Assembly: GCA_937892405.1 (NCBI GenBank)
Contig: CALAFS010000239.1
Location: 1 to 6,135, forward strand
Direction: 5' to 3'
Source: an uncultured Clostridia bacterium
GTDB taxonomy: Bacteria; Bacillota; Clostridia; Oscillospirales; CAG-272
Length of the DNA stretch: 6,135 bases
Positions 1 through 5,937 of this stretch are shown here, piece after piece. The notes under the pieces are model-generated. The model saw only the letters and a program-made list of their open reading frames with translations, searched no databases and was not told the DNA's origin. The translations under genes and the position numbers were made by a program. Within the stretch, counting starts at the first letter, position 1; each line of letters opens with the position of its first letter.

Positions 1-71
1 CAGGAAAAGTATACCTTTCCTGACAGCAAAATGCAACGGATTTTCATAAGTTTTTGAGAGTTTTTCGGACG

Positions 72-111
72 AAAAAAGAGCTTGCAAGCGGATTTTTGCG
101 GCTCTTTTTTT
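72..111 (+). terminator. Probable intrinsic terminator, possibly bidirectional
   Basis: AAAAAAGAGC (72-81) is complementary to GCTCTTTTTT (101-110), with a small inner GCAA/TTGC pairing (84-87 with 96-99). The right arm runs into a T tract to 111. Because the left arm begins with six A residues, the minus-strand RNA would also end in U residues. GGAC (67-70) and GTCC (116-119) could extend the stem. The likely role is to end transcription arriving from a gene left of the window. The stem has few G-C pairs and a 19-base interior, so strength is uncertain. Confidence 0.5.
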
Positions 112-113
112 CT

Positions 114-140
114 TTGTCCCCGTGTCAGGAAATTTATACT
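114..140 (+). promoter_or_regulatory. Candidate promoter for the secreted-protein gene
   Basis: TATACT (135-140) matches five of six bases of a sigma-A -10 box. The best -35 in reach is TTGTCC (114-119), four of six matches, but the 15-base spacing is short. The -10 lies inside the dyad 124-149, so a dimer bound there would block transcription. It would give a leader of roughly 95 bases before the ATG at 241. No better promoter is visible upstream of the gene. Confidence 0.3.
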
Positions 141-240
141 TTTCCTGACTACCCAAAAGCATGGTGTGCGGAGATTCTACATTACGCGCACCCGACGCGG
201 AATTCGGGAATTTTGGCATTTGACAAGAAAGGACTCTACC

Positions 241-2505
241 ATGCAAAGAAAAAGCAAATTCCTCTTCTTACTCCTTTCCCTGATGCTTCTTTGCACCGTC
301 TTTGCGGTATTCGCCACGGCGGCAGATGAAGAAGCGGCGAACGCGACCTTCGTCTTCAAAAAAGGCGACGAAGTGCTGGCGACGCAGACCTACGCGGAGG
401 GCGAGACGGTCGGTTTTACCCTCAACACGACGGCAAAAACACTTGAAATCGACCTTCACAACTTCTATGCGAAGTTTGATTCCGTCGCACTCTCCAAAGA
501 CGGCGAGACGATCACCGAGCTCCCGACAACCATCGCCGCAGAAGATCTCGGTCACACCTATGAGATTCAGATGGTCGGTGACAGCACGATCAAAGTGTTT
601 GCGGAAGTGGTAACCGGAAGCGGTTCCACAGCTAAAACTTACTACTATTCTACTTCCGACGGGCTCTATGGCAATGATGAGACAGTCACCGAAAATCTGA
701 AAACTTTCATTGAGTCTAATCTCACCATAAAAATCATATTTCATTCAGATGGAACTCTTCAATCTTTAAAATGTATGGGTGAGAAAAGCAATCGTAAGCC
801 TCTTCTGCGTGTAGACTTTAATGGACAAGAACTGACTGCCGGACCCGCCGTTGAAACTCTGTTTTCTTTCAGATTCGGAAAAGGAACCGATGGAGAATAT
901 CCGCATTACTTCTACTCAAGTCAACCCGGCGCTAAAGTAATTGCGGAAAACGCTACTTTCCTGAGAACGGAAAGCAAATACCACTACAATATCGGCACCG
1001 TTGAATACAGCACAGTCTCTGCAAGCGGTAGCAATCTAAGCATCGCCTGCCGAGCGCTCCTCACCTTAGGTGGTAGCTCCGCAACCTGCAATGTAGATGG
1101 AATTACCTACCGTCAGATGACTCCTGGAAAAAAAGACCTTGTTGGTGCTCTTTGCTATGTTACCGGAAGCACTGTAAACACCACACCTACAGTCAACATC
1201 AAAAACACAACACTCTATCTCGAAAACGGTTATTTCACCGCTGTCGACTCAAATAATAGTGGTAGAAAAAGCACTGTCAACATTGAGAATTCGGAAATGT
1301 ACCTGAGAACCGGTGTTACCTATCGCAATGACGATACATATGCCGCGAACGCGGCTATCAATCTGACTGACAGCAAGATTTTCTCGGCTGACAAGATGGA
1401 TTCTCTTGTCGAAGGAAAAGTCTTCGCCCGTTGTGATGAAAACACCGTGGAGCGTATGACCTACATTTACGAGTGGGTCGACGAAGCGGACACTGCGATC
1501 GCTACATGGAAAGGCGGCGACACGACGATCGACGAGGTATGGAAGAAGAACGCTACCCCGCTCTATCGTGAAACGGTCTTCGGTACTTATTACCGCTATG
1601 CACTGGCAGCGGCTCCGATCACGGAAAATCAGTCCTACGACCTTGTGTGGAAGTCTTCTGCGTCGAAGATCACCGGCAACCTCACCCTGTATGCCAATAT
1701 CACCTTCAACCTTTACTTCAAAAACGACGGCTACATCAAGGGCGTCAGCTACAACGGTGGCGAGACGGTCCGCTTCACCGATGACGACATCGTGAAGATC
1801 GGCGAAGACGAATACTTCCTCTTCAAGATCAATACCATCGCACCGAAGGATCTCTCCGCGGCATTCGACCTTGATGTCACACTTGTAAACGGTGATACCA
1901 CCGCGACCTACTCGGTCAAGACTTCTCTTGTCAAGTATGCCGCTTCGGTTCTGAAGAACAATGAAAGTGCAGAAGGCAATACCCTTGTCCTTGCCCTGCT
2001 CGACTATGTCCGTGAGACTTCTGTCTCTCTCGGTAAAGTAGAGGAAGACTTCGCAGGCATCCAGGCGATCGACGAGTGCCTGAAGCAATATGAATACAAG
2101 CGTACCGAGTGGACGAAGCCCGAGGAAGTCATCACTCCCGCACCGGGTGAGATCACCGGCGCGGCACTTGAGCTTGTCAACACGCCCGGCTTTGTCTTCT
2201 TCCTGAAGGACAGCTACAAGGATACGGCAGAAGTCACCGTCACGGTGAACGGCGCCGAAAAGACCTATACCGTCAAGTCGATGGTGAACGAAGAGGGCGA
2301 AACCAAATATTACTTCACCGTAGACAGTATTCACATCTCGAATTACAGAAACGATCTGAACATCACCCTCGGTGAGCAGACCTTCACCTACAATCTTGAT
2401 GTCTACATGGCAGGCTTTACTACTATCGTTCCGGCGTATGCACACGCGCTGTATGCTTACTCCGTTGCGGCAGAAGCATACCTCGCCGCGCAGAATGCCG
2501 ACTAA
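241..2505 (+). CDS. Large secreted protein with beta-helix-like centre, function unknown
   Basis: The product is 754 residues, of unknown function. The ATG at 241 is chosen because AAAGGA (228-233) sits 7 bases upstream and the protein then begins with a clear signal peptide: Arg3/Lys4/Lys6, a Leu/Phe-rich core, and a signal peptidase I site near ATA-ADE (residues 25-29). The frame stays open back to 82, but that extension crosses the U-tract hairpin and would bury the signal. Residues 29-120 look like a beta-sandwich. Residues 125-380 look beta-helix-like, with an Asn-centred rung TVNI-N-(T/S)-x-(L/M)-YL near 317 and 345 and a weaker third near 372. Residues 475-600 and 640-750 look like two divergent copies of one beta-rich module ending in a Tyr/Ala-rich helix. 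No LPXTG, SLH, dockerin or terminal membrane anchor is seen, so it is probably released or held non-covalently. Bases about 610-1330 are more AT-rich than the rest. The 48-codon gene downstream is probably cotranscribed. Confidence 0.9.
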   Translation: MQRKSKFLFLLLSLMLLCTVFAVFATAADEEAANATFVFKKGDEVLATQTYAEGETVGFTLNTTAKTLEIDLHNFYAKFDSVALSKDGETITELPTTIAAEDLGHTYEIQMVGDSTIKVFAEVVTGSGSTAKTYYYSTSDGLYGNDETVTENLKTFIESNLTIKIIFHSDGTLQSLKCMGEKSNRKPLLRVDFNGQELTAGPAVETLFSFRFGKGTDGEYPHYFYSSQPGAKVIAENATFLRTESKYHYNIGTVEYSTVSASGSNLSIACRALLTLGGSSATCNVDGITYRQMTPGKKDLVGALCYVTGSTVNTTPTVNIKNTTLYLENGYFTAVDSNNSGRKSTVNIENSEMYLRTGVTYRNDDTYAANAAINLTDSKIFSADKMDSLVEGKVFARCDENTVERMTYIYEWVDEADTAIATWKGGDTTIDEVWKKNATPLYRETVFGTYYRYALAAAPITENQSYDLVWKSSASKITGNLTLYANITFNLYFKNDGYIKGVSYNGGETVRFTDDDIVKIGEDEYFLFKINTIAPKDLSAAFDLDVTLVNGDTTATYSVKTSLVKYAASVLKNNESAEGNTLVLALLDYVRETSVSLGKVEEDFAGIQAIDECLKQYEYKRTEWTKPEEVITPAPGEITGAALELVNTPGFVFFLKDSYKDTAEVTVTVNGAEKTYTVKSMVNEEGETKYYFTVDSIHISNYRNDLNITLGEQTFTYNLDVYMAGFTTIVPAYAHALYAYSVAAEAYLAAQNAD

Positions 2506-2522
2506 AGAAGGGAGAGACGAAC

Positions 2523-2669
2523 ATGAAACAGTATACCAAAGCAGAGCTTGAGCTTCTTCTCCTTGACACCGATGACATTCTGACCGCTTCGACCGGCACC
2601 GGCGACTTCGACCGTGCGGACGATACCGACGACACCGGCTACGGTGAGTTCGGTCCCCTCCTCGGTTAA
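2523..2669 (+). CDS. 48-residue highly acidic peptide, function unknown
   Basis: This is a short gene with a convincing ribosome binding site, AAGGGAG (2508-2514), 8 bases before the ATG and overlapping nothing else; the previous stop is 17 bases upstream, so it is almost certainly translated from the same mRNA. The product starts MKQYTKAELELLLLD and ends in GPLLG. It has nine Asp and three Glu against two Lys and one Arg. The N-terminal 20 residues could form an amphipathic, Leu-rich helix; the rest is a Gly/Thr/Ser/Asp-rich tail without Cys. There is no signal peptide. The MK-x-Y-x-K-x-E-L-E start followed by a D-(I/L)-T-x-S segment resembles unnamed short Clostridia peptides I recall from MAG annotations, and loosely resembles the YxxP leader motif of some RiPP precursors, though Ala replaces Pro. 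No modification enzyme is in view. Its existence as a gene is well supported; its role is not known. Confidence 0.75.
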   Translation: MKQYTKAELELLLLDTDDILTASTGTGDFDRADDTDDTGYGEFGPLLG

Positions 2670-2902
2670 AAGCCGTCGATCAAAAGGGCGATCGGATCAA
2701 AGAGGTCGACACCTTAATCGGTGCGATCCCATGGCACGATGACCGCGTGCCCGCTTCCCTTCTCCGGTAAAGTTACCGAGGAAAGCGGCGCAAAACGCGA
2801 CGCCCTCTTCCGCAAAAAGCGGAATTCCCCATGACAGCCCGGCGGAAGCCCTCCTTTCCAAAAGATCGGGCGGAATCCGATCTTTCCCTTCCGCCGTTGC
2901 TC
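2670..2902 (+). other. Hairpin-rich 3' untranslated region
   Basis: No credible gene lies between the small peptide and the terminator. Several short perfect inverted repeats follow one another: CGGTAA/TTACCG (2765-2778), TTCCGC/GCGGAA with an AAAAA loop (2808-2824), and AAAGATCGG/CCGATCTTT with a 7-base loop (2861-2885, 9 bp). Together with the terminator they would make a long structured mRNA tail. It could be an mRNA-stabilising 3' end or the source of a 3'-derived small RNA, but nothing identifies a known RNA family. Confidence 0.4.
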
Positions 2903-2935
2903 GCCGCGACCGATTTCTTCGGTCGCGGCTTTTTT
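2903..2935 (+). terminator. Strong intrinsic terminator of the plus-strand operon
   Basis: GCCGCGACCGA (2903-2913) pairs perfectly with TCGGTCGCGGC (2919-2929), giving an 11-bp GC-rich stem and a 5-base loop. It is followed at once by TTTTTT (2930-2935). There is no A tract on the left, so it acts only on plus-strand transcripts, that is, the secreted protein plus peptide unit. Confidence 0.93.
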
Positions 2936-3048
2936 GTGGGAGAATTTTTCGGGAGCGTGGGATAGCCAAGGGGAACCGTCGGTTTTGTCCGTGGGGTAAG
3001 AACGGGCGAAAAAGGCTCGAAAGGGCGTGTAGCGAAGACTCGGCGTAC

Positions 3049-3215
3049 GGTGAAGGCGTAGCAATATGACACGCCGAGAAAGATATGATCGCGTCATGGT
3101 ATCACCATGTAGGGGTCGGCGCCCTCGACGACCCGTCGCGTAAAGGTGTCGTCGTGCGCCGTCGGGAGGGTGTTCCGTCACCTTTATGCCCGTAGGGGCG
3201 ACCATCGGTCGCCCG
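3049..3215 (+). repeat. Long intergenic repeat, copy A
   Basis: This aligns without gaps to 5938-6093, apart from 11 extra bases near 3099-3109. From 3073 on, 115 of 132 aligned positions match, and the last 38 bases (3178-3215) are identical. It contains two hairpin units that each begin GTAGGGG. One has stem GGGTCG/CGACCC with a 10-base loop (about 3113-3134). The other has stem GGGCGACC/GGTCGCCC (3196-3203 with 3207-3214). Such units are widespread between genes in Clostridia genomes, by my recollection. No coding content is likely. Confidence 0.85.
3108..3135 (+). repeat. 28-base repeat, left arm of perfect inverted pair
   Basis: These 28 bases inside copy A are the exact reverse complement of 3493-3520. 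They start TGTAGGGGTCGG and end CGACGACCCG. The two arms are 357 bases apart and enclose the palindromic repeat. Confidence 0.9.
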
Positions 3216-3305
3216 CTTGCGAACGCACATTTTATCACATGAGAAAACACCTCACGGGTAGGCAAAAGGTATTTTTATCTTTTGAATGTATCAATAAGGC
3301 ACAAT

Positions 3306-3376
3306 CCCTCCGTCACGGCTCTGCCGTGACAGCCTCCCGGTACTTCGGCGCGCCGAAGTACAAACACAAAGGAGGC
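3306..3376 (+). repeat. Palindromic CCCTCC...GGAGGC intergenic repeat
   Basis: Three nested or adjacent structures are visible: an 8-bp stem GTCACGGC/GCCGTGAC with a TCT loop (3312-3330); a perfect 22-base palindrome at 3340-3361 with GGCGCGCC at its centre; and an outer GCCTCC (3332-3337) pairing with GGAGGC (3371-3376). The overall form matches a repeat I recall as frequent between genes in Oscillospiraceae-type genomes. It has no coding capacity of its own. Whether it acts as DNA or RNA is unknown. Confidence 0.7.
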
Positions 3377-3420
3377 TTGGATCAAAGCATACCTTGATAA
3401 ACTCGAAATTACCGAAACGT

Positions 3421-3440
3421 GACCGATGGTCGCCCCTACG
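3421..3440 (-). repeat. Inverted fragment of the GTAGGGGCGACC hairpin unit
   Basis: The 20 bases are the exact reverse complement of 3191-3210 in copy A and of the matching part of copy C. The fragment stops before the last bases of the unit, so its hairpin is shortened. Confidence 0.85.
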
Positions 3441-3492
3441 AGTGAGCGGACGAAAACGACTCGAAAAAGCGTGTGATAAAGGCTCGGCGTAA

Positions 3493-3520
3493 CGGGTCGT
3501 CGAGGGCGCCGACCCCTACA
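3493..3520 (-). repeat. 28-base repeat, right arm of perfect inverted pair
   Basis: This is the exact reverse complement of 3108-3135. It follows directly on a segment (3451-3491) that resembles 3007-3047 in the forward direction, so the order and orientation of pieces differ from copy A. Confidence 0.9.
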
Positions 3521-3620
3521 GAACGAGGAGCCTCAAAATATGGTATGCGGAATTCTCAACGGCAAATAAAGAAAGTAGCGAAGACACGGTGCGCGAGTCG
3601 CCCGTGAGGTGGAAATGGGT

Positions 3621-3666
3621 AAAAACAAGCCAAAGGCGGACTCCTTTCGGAGTCCGCCTTTGGCTT
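3621..3666 (-). terminator. Strong intrinsic terminator of the deacetylase gene
   Basis: Positions 3627-3644 and 3649-3666 form a perfect 18-bp stem around a TTTC loop (3645-3648). Read on the minus strand the stem is followed by a U tract from AAAAA at 3621-3625. It lies 44 bases past the deacetylase stop codon. On the plus strand no T run follows, so it serves the minus-strand gene only. Confidence 0.93.
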
Positions 3667-3710
3667 AGATCAAAAACGATTTCAAAATCCCGAAAACGGT
3701 TTATTCGGAA

Positions 3711-5693
3711 TCAGTTCGCAGGGGTGAGGGTGACGGGCGTTTCGCTCGGGACGATGTCGATGTAGACATAGGTTCCGGTGGCGTCGCTCTGCACTTCGGC
3801 GGTCGCGCCGTTCGAGGCGTTGACGGTGCCGCTCCAACCTGCGGGGACGGCAACCTTGACCGTCAGGGAGATTCCCTCGAAGGTCTCGCCGATCCCGCTC
3901 TCGGGATTCGTCGCGGTCAGGGTGACGCTGACGCTCTCGTCACGGAAGGTTTCGGCTTTTACCGTCGCGGCTTTACGCAATCTTGCGTAATCGGCGGCTT
4001 CGGTCATGGTGGCGATCCAGAGCTTGCCCTCTGCGGCAAGGGTGTTCGCATGTGCGAACATGGCGTCCGCATTCTTCTGATAGATGTAGTGACCGCTCGC
4101 CGGCGTGTAGTCGGCAACGATCTTATGGATACAGAAGGTCGCCCACTTGCCCTCTTTGATCGCGAGGTCGATGAAGTCGTTCCACGCGTCGGGCGATTCG
4201 CTCGCCGCGATCATGTATGCGTTTATCGTCGAGTGCTTGGTCGCGAACTGGGAGAGATCGTTCAGCTCATTGATTGTATTACGGGAGCCCGCATAGATCG
4301 AACCGCCTTGCAGAAGATTCAGATAATAATCGGACGCCTTCATGCCGGTACCGGGCATGACGAAGTAGCGCGAATCCTGGCTGAAGAGCTCGACAAGGAG
4401 CTGCTTCGACGCGGCAAGCTCCATCGTGATGTGACCCTTCGGGAAGGTCTTCGTACCGGTCGGCTTACCGTCGTAGTCGGTCAGGGTCTGCTCGCCGCCG
4501 TCGTCGTTCTCTCCCCACTTATCGTGTGTCCAGGAGTGGCTGAGCAGCTCGCAATAGTTATTCGCGGCGAGGTGGGAGCGCCAGAAGGCGACCTCATCTT
4601 CATTCACGGTATAAACATACTTATTGTCCTCGGTCATCTCATAGGCGGAGCCGTCGGCGGTCGTCTTAATGGTAGCGAGGCGGTTAGTAATCAGAGCATA
4701 GGAAACGCGAAGAGCGGAATACTTATGCAGCATTTCTTCACGGACGAAGTCCGCCGTTGCGTGGTCGCCGTCGTCGATAACGAAGGTGACGACACCCGCG
4801 GCACCGCCGCGCCATACGATCTCCGCCGCACTCTCGGCAGTCTCGTCAAGCTCGAAGGTGACGGTATAGGTCTTTCTGTTATATTCCCCGTCGGCATTGA
4901 GGTCGCGTCCGCGCACCTCGATGGTGGCGACACCGTTTGTCGCGTCGGATGCCTGCGTCACGGAAACCACCGCGCCGGCAAAGACGGGCGTCGCGCTCAC
5001 GGTCGGGTATCTCGATGCGTAGGAAACACCCTTCACGGTATAGTCGAGAGTTTCCCCTTTGAAGCCGTCAATCACGGTGCCGTCCACGGTGATGGACGCG
5101 AGCGTCGCATTCGCGGTGACGGTCGTGGTGTCAATCGCCGTGATTTTGCCGGTATTGAAATATTCGCTTTTATCGAAAAGAATGCACTTGGAATAATCCT
5201 CCGCGATCTCCGGTGCACCCGCCTCGGAGCAGAATTCCTGCACGAAGAACTCACACCCCGCCTTCAGCGACGCGCTGTCGGAAGACACGATCAGAAGGTT
5301 CTTACCGACCATCGCGATAGCAAACGATCCGAGCGTCGAGCTCGAAAAGCGGGTCGTCTCCTCTTTCAGTGTCGTATAGCCCTCATATTCTTCCAGCGTA
5401 CCGACAACGATACCGTTCGCGACGCTGTTGCCCGCATAGGGCACACGCTCAAAGGAAAGCCCCGTCGCGGCATTCAACGAATTGTTGAAATCTCTGACGA
5501 TTCCCATTTCATTGACTTTGTCGCCGTTGTACACGATCGAATACACATTGTCTTTTATCGAAACCGTTTTCACATCTGCGCTCAGGGACGGGTCACCGTT
5601 CTTCTCGGTGTCACCGGTCGGCGCGCAGGCGGCAAACAGGAACGAAAGCGACAGAATGGCGATCAGGCAAAGGATAATTCTTCTCGTTTTCAT
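3711..5693 (-). CDS. Polysaccharide deacetylase (NodB/CE4-type) lipoprotein
   Basis: The 660-residue product is a predicted membrane-anchored hydrolase removing acetyl groups from a carbohydrate. The signal peptide carries a lipobox, FAAC, with Cys23 as the lipidated residue. Residues 40-175 resemble the N-terminal beta/alpha domain of alpha-glucuronidases and GH20 enzymes (IVYNG..., IVVGT, a late FFVQEF). Residues 188-285 look Ig- or cadherin-like (LASITVDG...TYTVTFEL). Residues 296-570 are the NodB domain: TFVIDDGD holds the probable base Asp307 and metal ligand Asp308, HSWTH supplies His386 and His390, MPGTG (446-450) is a divergent motif 3, and FCIHKI supplies His523. Residues 575-660 form a further beta-rich domain. 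The set of catalytic residues is complete; the substrate (peptidoglycan, xylan or host glycan) cannot be told. AGGAG (5700-5704) lies 6 bases before the ATG. It is a single-gene unit with its own promoter and terminator. Confidence 0.9.
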   Translation of the reverse strand: MKTRRIILCLIAILSLSFLFAACAPTGDTEKNGDPSLSADVKTVSIKDNVYSIVYNGDKVNEMGIVRDFNNSLNAATGLSFERVPYAGNSVANGIVVGTLEEYEGYTTLKEETTRFSSSTLGSFAIAMVGKNLLIVSSDSASLKAGCEFFVQEFCSEAGAPEIAEDYSKCILFDKSEYFNTGKITAIDTTTVTANATLASITVDGTVIDGFKGETLDYTVKGVSYASRYPTVSATPVFAGAVVSVTQASDATNGVATIEVRGRDLNADGEYNRKTYTVTFELDETAESAAEIVWRGGAAGVVTFVIDDGDHATADFVREEMLHKYSALRVSYALITNRLATIKTTADGSAYEMTEDNKYVYTVNEDEVAFWRSHLAANNYCELLSHSWTHDKWGENDDGGEQTLTDYDGKPTGTKTFPKGHITMELAASKQLLVELFSQDSRYFVMPGTGMKASDYYLNLLQGGSIYAGSRNTINELNDLSQFATKHSTINAYMIAASESPDAWNDFIDLAIKEGKWATFCIHKIVADYTPASGHYIYQKNADAMFAHANTLAAEGKLWIATMTEAADYARLRKAATVKAETFRDESVSVTLTATNPESGIGETFEGISLTVKVAVPAGWSGTVNASNGATAEVQSDATGTYVYIDIVPSETPVTLTPAN

Positions 5694-5723
5694 CTGCTAC
5701 TCCTATGTAATGTAATAAAATAC

Positions 5724-5750
5724 CCCGTAGCGGGATACACCCGTTACGGG
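5724..5750 (-). promoter_or_regulatory. 5' leader stem-loop of the deacetylase mRNA
   Basis: CCCGTAGCGGG (5724-5734) and CCCGTTACGGG (5740-5750) can form an 11-bp stem with a 5-base loop. On the plus strand one pair is G-U; on the minus strand that pair is an A-C mismatch. The promoter just beside it predicts a start near 5748, so the transcript would begin at the foot of this stem, about 55 bases before the ATG. A 5'-end stem-loop of this kind often protects mRNA from decay. It could also be an operator-like dyad in DNA. Confidence 0.55.
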
Positions 5751-5754
5751 ATTC

Positions 5755-5783
5755 ATTATATCATAGGTATAAAATATTTACAA
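5755..5783 (-). promoter_or_regulatory. Sigma-A-type promoter of the deacetylase gene
   Basis: Read on the minus strand, TTGTAA (5783-5778) and a perfect TATAAT (5760-5755) are separated by exactly 17 bases. The -35 matches four of six consensus bases. The region is AT-rich and in the right place, about 60 bases upstream of the ATG. This supports independent, probably vegetative, transcription. Confidence 0.82.
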
Positions 5784-5937
5784 GGCGGATTTTTATTTTT
5801 CGTGATTATGCCAAAAATTTTCTACATATTCCACAAAAGAAAAAGGAGGACGCGCGGTGCGGAGAGGTATTGATTGTCGGAATGCGGTGCGATAAAATAT
5901 GCGTAAAGCGGGCGGAAACGGTGCGAAAAGGGCGGGC

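Larger units (their letters stand above)
1..149. repeat. Inverted-repeat-bounded element (MITE-like or paired operator)
   Basis: Positions 1-24 and 124-147 are inverted copies of one another, matching at 22 of 24 positions; only the two central bases differ. Each copy is itself a dyad: CAGGAAA (1-7) with TTTCCTG (16-22), and GTCAGGAAA (124-132) with TTTCCTGAC (141-149, 9 bp, 8-base loop). Both contain TATACT, facing outward from the element. The spacer holds the U-tract hairpin described separately. The left copy starts at the window edge, so the true left boundary and any target duplication cannot be seen. It could be a small non-autonomous mobile element, or two operator sites for one dimeric regulator. 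No transposase is present. Confidence 0.5.
2936..3620. other. Gene-free intergenic repeat island
   Basis: Between the two converging transcription units there is no open frame with a ribosome binding site or protein-like composition. The stretch is built from repeat pieces in both orientations: a roughly 41-base segment seen at 3007-3047 and again at 3451-3491 (32 of 41 identical), the long repeat at 3049-3215, its fragments on the other strand at 3421-3440 and 3493-3520, and a separate palindromic repeat at 3306-3376. The remaining 3521-3620 shows no clear structure beyond a short echo of GTAGCGAAGAC (3028-3038 and about 3573-3583). Confidence 0.7.

Noticed and set aside
220..225. TTGACA as a -35 box
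   Set aside because: A -10 at the proper distance would fall inside the coding region just after the ATG, and the ribosome binding site overlaps the spacer.
82..240. Upstream extension of the secreted-protein frame by 53 codons
   Set aside because: It starts inside the U-tract hairpin, lacks a ribosome binding site, and would place the clear signal peptide in the interior.
268..744. 158-codon frame antisense to the start of the secreted-protein gene
   Set aside because: It lies opposite a supported signal peptide and coding region and has no initiation signal.
1249..2445. 398-codon frame antisense to the secreted-protein gene
   Set aside because: Shadow frame with no signal for translation and no recognisable domain.
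2830..2964. 44-codon plus-strand frame from the ATG at 2830
   Set aside because: It runs straight through the strong terminator stem and T tract and has no ribosome binding site.
2714..3265. 183-codon minus-strand frame across the plus-strand terminator and copy A
   Set aside because: It spans a terminator and repeat DNA, with low-complexity basic composition.
3146..3397. 83-codon plus-strand frame in the repeat island
   Set aside because: It consists of repeat sequence. The hairpin repeats yield open frames by chance in many Clostridia genomes.
3000..3520. Possible CRISPR array, from repeated short units
   Set aside because: The units differ in orientation and length, with irregular spacing and no uniform spacers, and no cas gene is present.
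4050..5873. 607-codon open frame on the plus strand opposite the deacetylase gene
   Set aside because: It is antisense to a gene with intact catalytic motifs, promoter and terminator. Its Arg/Gly/Val/His-rich translation is what GC-rich antisense sequence gives, and no ribosome binding site precedes it.
5857..5895. 12-codon GTG-started frame after AAGGAGG (5843-5849)
   Set aside because: The spacing of 7 bases is good, but the frame is tiny, no promoter is seen, and a purine-rich AT stretch can give such a match by chance.
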